From assembly GCA_002377985.1 (NCBI GenBank), contig DFQW01000071.1, positions 1 to 10,833 of the forward strand: a DNA stretch of 10,833 bases. Reading direction: 5' to 3'. Source of the DNA: Halieaceae bacterium UBA3479. GTDB lineage: Bacteria; Pseudomonadota; Gammaproteobacteria; Pseudomonadales; Halieaceae. Below are positions 1 through 5,879 of the stretch, in pieces. Position 1 is the first letter of the stretch. The number at the start of each line of letters is the position of its first letter. A program made the translations under genes and the position numbers. The notes beneath the pieces were generated by a model. That model was not told where the DNA came from and ran no database searches. It saw only the letters and a program-made list of their open reading frames with translations.

Positions 1-872
1 AGAAACGTCGTCCAGGTAAGCCAAAAATCTTCGGAGAAATTCTCTGCCACCAAGTAGTTCGCACCCGCCATGATGATGCCGGTCAGGCTTATCCCGATCG
101 CAATTCGGTCGTGATGCAATGGCATCGGCATGTAGCGCTCAATGCGCCCGCCAAAATAGGCTCCCTTGCGTAGCAATCCATCGGCCATGAACAGGCTGGC
201 GGTGAGGAGCCCGAGAATGGTGCTCTTCATTTGTACCCAGTAATCGTCCTGAAACGCCAGCGAAAACCCGGCAGAGATCAATAACATGATCGTGCCAAAA
301 ACGGCGAAGCCCCCGAGCAGGTCCACTTTTACAAACCGCTGTGCCACGACCAGTCCCAGGCCGGCCCCGGCGCCAACGATCGCGGCCAGTGCGAGGTCCT
401 CGGTGAACTTACCAACCAAATAGAACAGCGCACCCAGTGCCAGATCCGCATAGACCGAATATTTATTGCGCTGCCATTTGTTTTGGTTGGTCTCAGCCAT
501 GGAACGCATTTTTGCAGCGGCACTGTCGCCAGACTCTGCATCAAGGCCCATCATCTTTTTGAGCAAGGCCTCGCCATAATGCACATCTCGACCGGGATGA
601 CTCTCGTACACGATGTCCTCCCCTTCGATCACGGCAATAGCGATGTTCCACCAGTTGTAGTAACCCGACTTAACGCACGCAGTTTTACCCAAAGCGCCCG
701 GTAACGAGTGCACGAAGGTAGTGGCGCCTGCCGAGAAGGCCAGCGACTGCTCATCCACCAACTCGTTGTTAACAAACAGTCGGGAGATGGTCGCTTTAAA
801 TGTCATCGAGACCTCAACCACGCAGTCGAGGCCCCGATATTCAAAGGGACGTATATAAGTCCAGACTCGCAT
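1..872 (-). CDS. YciB/IspZ-like septation membrane protein with soluble N-terminal extension (3' end cut by window edge)
   Basis: An open frame of 290 codons runs from ATG 872-870 off the left edge without a stop. Residues about 141-277 contain five hydrophobic segments (about 141-156, 160-177, 185-207, 217-234, 257-276). They match the intracellular septation protein A (YciB/IspZ) layout, including an F-Q-D-D-Y-W-V-Q-M-K-S-T stretch (207-218), where the family usually has a W-K-P-T element, and a C-terminal N-Y-L-V-A-E-N-F-S-E-D-F-W segment (272-284). YciB is an inner-membrane protein linked to cell-envelope and division integrity. Residues 1-135 are an unusual soluble extension, predicted rich in beta strands (V-E-V-S-M-T-F, R-L-F-V-N-N-E-L-V), ending in a charged linker; typical YciB proteins lack it. 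The frame stays open upstream to a TGA near 952, so a GTG start further up is possible, but M-R-V-W-T-Y-I-R-P-F looks like a natural N terminus. Family call fairly sure; role of the extension unknown. Probably only a few tens of residues are missing. Confidence 0.72.
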   Translation of the reverse strand, partial: MRVWTYIRPFEYRGLDCVVEVSMTFKATISRLFVNNELVDEQSLAFSAGATTFVHSLPGALGKTACVKSGYYNWWNIAIAVIEGEDIVYESHPGRDVHYGEALLKKMMGLDAESGDSAAAKMRSMAETNQNKWQRNKYSVYADLALGALFYLVGKFTEDLALAAIVGAGAGLGLVVAQRFVKVDLLGGFAVFGTIMLLISAGFSLAFQDDYWVQMKSTILGLLTASLFMADGLLRKGAYFGGRIERYMPMPLHHDRIAIGISLTGIIMAGANYLVAENFSEDFWLTWTTF

Positions 873-899
873 ATTGTCAGGGTCCCGATGCAGCAATCT

Positions 900-930
900 T
901 GGGTGCGCGAAAATCGGCGGCGCGCACCCA
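900..930 (-). promoter_or_regulatory. Perfect 10-bp inverted repeat in the leader of the septation-protein gene
   Basis: TGGGTGCGCG (900-909) and CGCGCACCCA (921-930) are exact reverse complements separated by 11 bases. The repeat ends 27 bases before the ATG at 872 and lies downstream of the candidate TATAAT, so it would form a stable GC-rich hairpin in the 5' leader, or act as a dimeric protein-binding site. No run of T follows on either strand, so it is not a typical intrinsic terminator. If translation begins at an upstream GTG it would lie partly in coding sequence. Confidence 0.5.
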
Positions 931-961
931 CCCACACATGTTATGTCAATTCAGAGCAGGC

Positions 962-989
962 ATTATAGGTTGGCGCGGGCGGGGAGCAA
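962..989 (-). promoter_or_regulatory. Candidate sigma-70 promoter of the septation-protein gene
   Basis: Read on the minus strand there is a perfect TATAAT at 967-962, preceded after 16 bases by TTGCTC (989-984), which matches only the first half of the -35 consensus. Transcription would start near 955 and give a leader of about 83 bases before the ATG at 872. The -10 is convincing, the -35 weak. Confidence 0.45.
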
Positions 990-1290
990 CTGAAGCCCAT
1001 TTACCGCTTCTTTGATGATGAGATCGGGTCGCCTGAGCGACACCGGCTCAAGATCTGAATACTGGAACTCGGGTCGACTGCTTGCGCCTGAACGGCCGTT
1101 TGCTGTTCGGTAAGTACGAATGCAACACCCAAACCGGCACCCACGGCCACCCTCATTCATTGCAAGATCCATCGCGCGATCGCCCTGTTCCCTTGCTCTA
1201 TTTGTAAAGTCGCATACTGGCAATCTCATCACTGCAGCAAAGAATTTCTGGCTATCATGGACTGGCAAAGGTAGGCAATCACACACTCTT

Positions 1291-2031
1291 ATGAAAATAA
1301 CACAACAAACGCCGGCCACACGCCGGCACGCAACCCGTCGCGGCACAATCGAGTATCGGATCGATAATCCCGCCTTCCCCAGCGGCATATGGGGACGAGA
1401 ACACTTTACGCTGACCCGTCATACCAACGGTGATCGCGTGCTGCGCGCTTTTTGCGAACTTGATGACGAGCCGGCACTGATTCGCGATGTGATTCAGCGC
1501 GTGGATGCAGAGTTCCACCCCCAGGACTGTGTGGTGCGGCTTACCGAGGATGATTCGTTTAAGGGATCTACCTGGTATCACATCACTGATGATGAGATCA
1601 GCTATCAGGGGTTAACCAGTGCCGAGGGCCGTATTTCAGGACAGCTGGATATCGATCGCTCCATTCGTGGCTTTGGTACCCATGCCCTCAACTCCGATGC
1701 GTGGCTGGTTGCACGATTCGATCGCTCCGAGGGCCCGTGCCAGCGCACCTTTTATAACAGCCCACTGACCTCGCTCGATCACCGCGGAGCCACTGGGCCG
1801 GCGCTTGTGTGCTCGCAGGGCACCACCATCGAATACTTTGGTGAAGAGAACGTGTCAGTGCCTGCAGGCACCTTCGCGTGTCACCACTTTGCCTACGTGG
1901 TAGTGGCCACCGATCACCCCGAGTATCACCTATGGGTCACGACAGACGGTGACTTTGTCTTTGTAAAAGGCACGGTCGAGGCGCCCTATGACTGGTCATT
2001 CGAGCTCACCGAACTCATCGAGACCGCTTGA
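1291..2031 (+). CDS. Conserved protein of unknown function (paralogue A; DUF3108-like beta-rich fold suspected)
   Basis: The product is 246 residues, hydrophilic, with no signal peptide or membrane segment, so probably cytoplasmic. It is clearly homologous to the product of 7564-8316: shared blocks are G-R-E-H-F-T-L-T (35-42), R-A-F-C-E-L-D-D-E-P followed by R-D-V-I (52-68), F-G-T-H with D-A-W-L (128-139), and S-L-D-H-R-G-A-T-G-P (161-170). The C-terminal half, with V-P-A-G-T-F then H-L-W-V-T-T-D-G-D-F-V-F-V-K, recalls the alternating strands of DUF3108-type proteins, but that is an impression and not an assignment. I chose ATG 1291 because homology with paralogue B begins about residue 17; the frame is open back to ATG 1120 but that extension looks non-coding. 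The ribosome binding site is weak (AGG about 15 bases upstream). The gene ends nine bases before the convergent cupin gene. Function unknown. Confidence 0.8.
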   Translation: MKITQQTPATRRHATRRGTIEYRIDNPAFPSGIWGREHFTLTRHTNGDRVLRAFCELDDEPALIRDVIQRVDAEFHPQDCVVRLTEDDSFKGSTWYHITDDEISYQGLTSAEGRISGQLDIDRSIRGFGTHALNSDAWLVARFDRSEGPCQRTFYNSPLTSLDHRGATGPALVCSQGTTIEYFGEENVSVPAGTFACHHFAYVVVATDHPEYHLWVTTDGDFVFVKGTVEAPYDWSFELTELIETA

Positions 2032-2040
2032 GGGCAGATC

Positions 2041-2757
2041 TCAGGTTGGGTGTCGGCTCTGACTAGCAAAAACCAGCCACTCTGCGCCCTGCTCTCCGGC
2101 GGTAAGTGAGTGGGTTTGATCTGCGCTTACACACAAGAACTCTCCTGCAGACGCCGACACGTCATCGTCGAGGGCCAGACTGCCTTGCAGCAGGTAGCCA
2201 ACGTAGTCGAAGCCCATTGAAAACCCTGTTTGCACGTCATCAGCACGCATCTTCATACGGAAAATCAGCGGCCCCTCGTCGGGCATCTGACTCCATTCCG
2301 GTAGCGGATCTGAGGGGGTCACAATCGGCATGTCCTCGACCCGTCGACGGCCGGCGGGCTGCTCGAATTGACTGAGTCGTTGCGTCAGCGCCTCGGGCAC
2401 CTCATACAAGTCCGCCCAATTCAGACCGATATCACCGCCTAAGCTGAACAGGTGAAACTGCACCCCCTCCTCGCCTGATTCCTCAGGACCATAAGCGTGC
2501 CCAGCCTTGACCCAGCGAATATCACCCGGTCGAAAACTGCCCTCATCGCCGATGCGCATCTCTCCCCGGGTAATCAGGTAAATGGTGTCATGCGGGTGCC
2601 AATGCAAACCCGCATAAAAGTTGGCGGGGAAGTCCGCCTCGATGAGAAATGGCTCGCTAGTGCGCAGTATCCGCGTTGGAGTCGTCGGTCGGCCATGGGG
2701 GTCGTGAAAAGACTCCCACTCCAAATCGTCGGGGCGAATGTGTTCAAGCGCCGTCAT
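2041..2757 (-). CDS. Two-domain cupin protein
   Basis: The product is 238 residues. The first cupin barrel covers about 35-105: the metal-binding motif shows as L-H-W-H-P-H-D (H52, H54, perhaps H56), then R-G-E-M (64-67), then P-G-D-I-R-W-V-K-A-G-H (77-87) giving the late histidine H87. A second, shorter barrel-like unit spans about 165-230 (Y-L-L-Q-G-S-L-A-L, then S-A-G-E-F-L-C-V, then Q-T-H-S at 214-217). It lacks the paired histidines, so any metal probably sits only in the first domain. Cupins of this kind act as dioxygenases, isomerases or binding proteins on small acids, and the reaction cannot be told here. Its ATG lies within the 3' end of the upstream VOC gene (14-base overlap), with GGAG six bases before the start, pointing to translational coupling. 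It converges with paralogue A with only nine bases between, leaving no room for a separate terminator. Confidence 0.82.
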   Translation of the reverse strand: MTALEHIRPDDLEWESFHDPHGRPTTPTRILRTSEPFLIEADFPANFYAGLHWHPHDTIYLITRGEMRIGDEGSFRPGDIRWVKAGHAYGPEESGEEGVQFHLFSLGGDIGLNWADLYEVPEALTQRLSQFEQPAGRRRVEDMPIVTPSDPLPEWSQMPDEGPLIFRMKMRADDVQTGFSMGFDYVGYLLQGSLALDDDVSASAGEFLCVSADQTHSLTAGEQGAEWLVFASQSRHPT

Positions 2758-3244
2758 ACCCTGCTCCGTTTTCTTGCCGTGCAGTCAGCGACTGCTGATA
2801 AAAATTTTGCAGATACGCCAGCAGGCCGTCACCGATAACCTCGATGAGCAAGCCGGCGGGATCCTGAAAATAACCCTGAGGGTCTCCTGACTGACCCAGC
2901 ACGCGCGTATACCCCTGTGCCTCCAGTTGCCGGCAGGCTGCCACCGAGTCTGCGCTGTGAAAACACAAATGGTGCTGAACCATAGCGCTCTGAGTCACCC
3001 AAGGCGTATCGGGGACGGCTTCGATCAACTCAAAGTTGGCCTGCCCATTGCTGGCGTGGGCAATGCGCAGCGGCAGGTTGACGGGTTGACCGAACACGAC
3101 CAGAGACCAATCCTCGCGTTCAACGCCGACCCAGCAGACGTTCAGCATCGATGACAGCCGGCGTTTGGCCGACTCGATGTCTCGGCACACCAATCCAGTG
3201 TGCACAAGCTGCAGACCCTCTAGAGGAGCATGTTGTGCCGTCAT
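2744..3244 (-). CDS. VOC-family (glyoxalase/bleomycin-resistance/extradiol dioxygenase fold) protein
   Basis: The 166-residue product has the two beta-alpha-beta-beta-beta modules of the vicinal oxygen chelate fold. The four usual metal positions appear filled: H15 in L-Q-L-V-H-T-G-L-V, E72 in N-F-E-L-I-E, H92 (or H91) in Q-H-H-L-C-F-H, and E135 in G-L-L-I-E-V-I-G; F-Q-D-P-A-G (126-131) is the characteristic turn before the last ligand. This H/E/H/E set resembles glyoxalase I and methylmalonyl-CoA epimerase more than extradiol dioxygenases, suggesting an isomerase, epimerase or lyase on a small hydroxy- or oxo-acid; the substrate is not visible. AAAGGGGG lies 10 bases before ATG 3244. It is first in a two-gene minus-strand operon with the cupin, whose start overlaps its last codons. 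It is divergent from the TIM-barrel gene, so joint control is plausible. Confidence 0.85.
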   Translation of the reverse strand: MTAQHAPLEGLQLVHTGLVCRDIESAKRRLSSMLNVCWVGVEREDWSLVVFGQPVNLPLRIAHASNGQANFELIEAVPDTPWVTQSAMVQHHLCFHSADSVAACRQLEAQGYTRVLGQSGDPQGYFQDPAGLLIEVIGDGLLAYLQNFYQQSLTARQENGAGYDGA

Positions 3245-3448
3245 GATGATGGATACCCCCTTTATCTTTATGTCACTTGGGCGATATGGCTAAAACACCG
3301 GAAGCCGCTGTTCGTCCACTGATTCATCTGCTTTCCTTATAGCAGCAACCAGCAGCAGACTGGATGCGCGCCCAAGGTCGTTGCATCATGGCCACTCATT
3401 GCGGCAGTGACTGATCACACTGTGGCGATTAATAAAAAGGAACGCAAC
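3245..3448. promoter_or_regulatory. Divergent control region between VOC-cupin and isomerase operons
   Basis: The 204 bases must carry promoters for both operons. On the minus strand TATAAG (3341-3336) is a fair -10 without a clear -35. On the plus strand the A/T-rich stretch around 3429-3438 lies just before the ribosome binding site. An inverted repeat CAGTG-N8-CACTG (3405-3422), whose middle contains TGATCA, is a possible operator near the plus-strand promoter. No regulator gene is present in the window to match it. Confidence 0.4.
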
Positions 3449-4267
3449 ATGACGGATCGACTTGTGGCTCTGGCATCGGGGGTCCATGACGGCAACCCGC
3501 CCGAGGTTTCCCCGGCTGACATGGTGCGCATTGCCAGCGATGCCGGGTACAACAGCGTCGGGCTGTGGGTCACCCCCAATGACAACTGGCCGCGATCAGT
3601 AACCAGCGAGGTAGCAACCGCGCTTCAAGAGACGGGCCTCGTTGCCCTCGATGTCGAGGTGATCTGGTTGCAACCCGGCGGCAAACCCGATCCGATGCAC
3701 CACGAAATCATCGCCATTGGCGGCGAGATCGGCGCCAAAAACTGTTTGATTGTGAGCTCGGAGCCTAACCGCGAGATCACCAAGCATTTATTCGAAGATC
3801 TGTGTGAGCACGCACAGCGCGCCGGCATGCGCGCCTGTCTTGAGTACATGGCCATTACCGAAGTAAAGACACTCGACGACGCTCTGGATGTCGTGACCGC
3901 GGTCGACCATCCCGCCGGCGCGATTCTGGTCGATCCTTTTCACCACGAGCGGATCGGGCATGCGCCAGAAAGAATCCGCGACATACCGGATCGCTGGTTA
4001 AGTTACGCGCAACTCTGTGACATGCCCGAGCGCGGAGTGATCACCAACCCTGACGAGTACTTCATGGATGCCATTGATGGCCGGCTCGCACCGGGCGAGG
4101 GCAGCATACCTGTTGCCGAGATGGTCAAAGCGTTACCCGCCTACTTACCCATCAGTCTAGAGATCCGTTCGCTTTACTACCGCGAGCGGTATCCTGACCC
4201 TGTCGAGCGGGCCAGAGTGATTCTTGAGCGCACTCGGGCCTTCTTCGCCGGCATGGAAAACCAGTAG
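3449..4267 (+). CDS. Sugar phosphate isomerase/epimerase-like TIM-barrel protein (xylose isomerase/AP endonuclease 2 superfamily)
   Basis: The 272-residue product fits the xylose-isomerase-like TIM-barrel family, whose members isomerise or epimerise sugars, inosose or hydroxypyruvate-type compounds with a divalent metal. Likely metal ligands sit at the ends of barrel strands: E132 in A-C-L-E-Y-M, D162 in I-L-V-D-P-F-H-H (with H165/H166 next to it), Q188 in S-Y-A-Q-L-C-D, and E238 in I-S-L-E-I-R. The L-A-P-G-E-G-S-I-P segment (213-221) is the usual loop of the family before the last strands. No signal peptide, so cytoplasmic. I chose ATG 3449 over the in-frame ATG 3407 because AAGGA lies seven bases before it and the barrel starts right after it. 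It is the first gene of a plus-strand run; the following gene begins at the next base after its TAG. The exact substrate is unknown. Confidence 0.85.
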   Translation: MTDRLVALASGVHDGNPPEVSPADMVRIASDAGYNSVGLWVTPNDNWPRSVTSEVATALQETGLVALDVEVIWLQPGGKPDPMHHEIIAIGGEIGAKNCLIVSSEPNREITKHLFEDLCEHAQRAGMRACLEYMAITEVKTLDDALDVVTAVDHPAGAILVDPFHHERIGHAPERIRDIPDRWLSYAQLCDMPERGVITNPDEYFMDAIDGRLAPGEGSIPVAEMVKALPAYLPISLEIRSLYYRERYPDPVERARVILERTRAFFAGMENQ

Positions 4268-5857
4268 ATGGCATTACTAACGCCACTTCAGGAGGGCATT
4301 AAGCTTCTCCACGAAGGCGACACCGACGGCGCGCGCCGAACGCTCTCCTCAATCTGGGAGGACGGTGGCAGCGACGCCGGTCAAGCAGCGCGTTTTATCG
4401 CTCATATCGAAAAAGCTGAGCGACGCTACAGTGATGCCATCTTCATTCTTGAATCGTCACTGGAGAAGCTGGGTGACGATGCAGCAACGCTCGCGCAGCT
4501 CTCCGAGCTGTACATGACAATGGGCAACCATCACAAAGCCATTGAGGCGGCAACGCGATCTCTCAACGAAGTGCCGGACAACGCCGTCACAGCCCTGAAT
4601 CGGGCTATCTGGCAAAGCAATTACGAAGATCGGCCCTCGGAGATAAAAAAAGCCTTTGAACAGTGGTCCTCTCGTTACCTTCAACTCCCCTCCAGCGGTA
4701 GCCCGCTGCGTAGTGCCACCCAGACAGACAAGGCTTCCGTCCGGCCCCTACGGGTAGGCTACGTTTCGGGTGATTTCGGCAATCATCCGGTTCGATATTT
4801 TATAGAGCCTTACCTCAGGCTTCACGATTGCTCGCAATTCGAGATTCATGCCTTCATGACCTCTGAGGAAGATGAAGTGTCGCAGTTTCTGAAGGAGTGG
4901 GTGCCCCACTGGCACAACGTTAAAGCGTTGGATAACAGCGCCCTTCTGAGCTTCATCAGATCACTGGAGATCGATATTCTCGTCGACCTCTCCGGTCACA
5001 CGGAAGCATCAAAACTCGAGGTGTTTGCGGCACGCGCTGCGCCCGTCCAAGTCACCTGGTGGGGCTTCGTCCACACACTGGGTATTAAAGAAATCGACTA
5101 TCGACTGTCCGATTTTGAGACCTGCCCCCCGGGGGCCGAGAGACACTACACTGAAGCACTTTGTAGGATGGAGTGCCTCACCGCGTACACACCGCCAGTC
5201 AATTGCGACACGCAATATCCATCACCCTGGCGGCGCAACCGCTATGTCACCATGATCAGCCTCAATCACACGCGAAAACTGAGCGAAGCTGCCCTGGATT
5301 GCTGGTGCGAAGTGCTTTTGCAAAACCCGAACTCCGGTTTGATTGTGGTCACTGCCGAGGGGAATGAAGCCGACACCCATAATTACTTCACTCCGAGATT
5401 GGTTGAGCGGGGTTTTCCGATGGACAGGGTCTCTGCAGTGCCCCGCTTGTCCATGCTGGAATATATGAACGTCGCATCCGTGGCTGACTTCGCACTGGAC
5501 TCCTTCCCCGTATCGGGTGGCGTGACGACCTTGCATTCGCTTTGGATGGGCTTGCCTGTCCTTACGCTGACGCCAAAGAGCACCATCGCGATGCAAACCT
5601 ACAGCGGTAACACGCTCCGGCTTGTCGGTCTGGATGAGTGTGTCACGAGCAGTAATCAGGAATTAATTTCCCGCGCCACTCAATGGATTCAGCATCCGGC
5701 GTTAATTGATCAATTGAGAGAGCGGACGCGCCCGAGTCTGGTGTCCAGCCCTTTCATGAACCTCGAAGCCCGAGTGAGGGAGCTCGAGGCCTGCTTTCGA
5801 GAAATGTGGCGGCGTTTTCTGCACAATGAACCTGTTACCGATCTCAGCGTGAGATGA
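4268..5857 (+). CDS. TPR-containing GT41-family glycosyltransferase (O-GlcNAc transferase/SPINDLY-like)
   Basis: The 529-residue product has a helical N-terminal region (about 5-135) with TPR-type repeats; residues about 72-105 form the clearest unit. A two-lobed GT41 catalytic region follows (about 160-515). Signatures: G-Y-V-S-G-D-F-G-N-H-P (164-174), with H173 at the place of the catalytic-region histidine of human OGT; D-I-L-V-D-L-S-G-H-T (236-245); Q-V-T-W-W-G-F (261-267) leading to I-D-Y-R-L-S-D (276-282); N-H-T-R-K (333-337), where K337 fits the UDP-phosphate-binding lysine; and G-G-V-T-T-L-H-S-L-W (417-426). In the last motif the usual Asp before the x-L-W is H423 and the first Thr is V419, so nucleotide binding may differ. 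GT41 enzymes move a sugar (GlcNAc, glucose or fucose) to Ser/Thr of proteins or to other acceptors. Its ATG directly abuts the TAG of the isomerase gene, implying translational coupling. Sugar donor and acceptor unknown. No signal peptide. Confidence 0.85.
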   Translation: MALLTPLQEGIKLLHEGDTDGARRTLSSIWEDGGSDAGQAARFIAHIEKAERRYSDAIFILESSLEKLGDDAATLAQLSELYMTMGNHHKAIEAATRSLNEVPDNAVTALNRAIWQSNYEDRPSEIKKAFEQWSSRYLQLPSSGSPLRSATQTDKASVRPLRVGYVSGDFGNHPVRYFIEPYLRLHDCSQFEIHAFMTSEEDEVSQFLKEWVPHWHNVKALDNSALLSFIRSLEIDILVDLSGHTEASKLEVFAARAAPVQVTWWGFVHTLGIKEIDYRLSDFETCPPGAERHYTEALCRMECLTAYTPPVNCDTQYPSPWRRNRYVTMISLNHTRKLSEAALDCWCEVLLQNPNSGLIVVTAEGNEADTHNYFTPRLVERGFPMDRVSAVPRLSMLEYMNVASVADFALDSFPVSGGVTTLHSLWMGLPVLTLTPKSTIAMQTYSGNTLRLVGLDECVTSSNQELISRATQWIQHPALIDQLRERTRPSLVSSPFMNLEARVRELEACFREMWRRFLHNEPVTDLSVR

Positions 5858-5879
5858 ACACCTGGCAAAGGTCCACGTC

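Larger units (their letters stand above)
873..1290. other. Intergenic region between divergent genes
   Basis: This 418-base stretch separates the septation-protein gene (minus) from paralogue A (plus). Its left part holds the -10 box and inverted repeat listed separately. A small GTCGC-CTGA-GCGAC stem-loop lies near 1027-1040. A TATCAT hexamer at 1253-1258 could be the -10 of paralogue A, with no good -35. Open frames cross the stretch on both strands, but their products (for example the 57 residues from ATG 1120 leading into paralogue A) look low in complexity, unlike any family, and lack a ribosome binding site. I see no RNA gene. Confidence 0.5.

Noticed and set aside
708..968. Plus-strand open frames at 483-704 and 708-968
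   Set aside because: They are antisense to the continuous septation-protein frame, which has clear membrane segments and family motifs.
1027..1040. Small stem-loop GTCGC-CTGA-GCGAC as a terminator
   Set aside because: The stem is only five pairs with no T tract, and no gene on either strand ends just before it.
1120..1290. In-frame upstream extension of paralogue A starting at ATG 1120
   Set aside because: The added 57 residues are Arg/Ser/Pro-rich, have no counterpart in paralogue B, and ATG 1120 has no ribosome binding site.
963..1388. 141-codon minus-strand open frame across the 873-1290 gap
   Set aside because: It starts inside paralogue A, resembles no family I know and overlaps the candidate promoter of the septation-protein gene.
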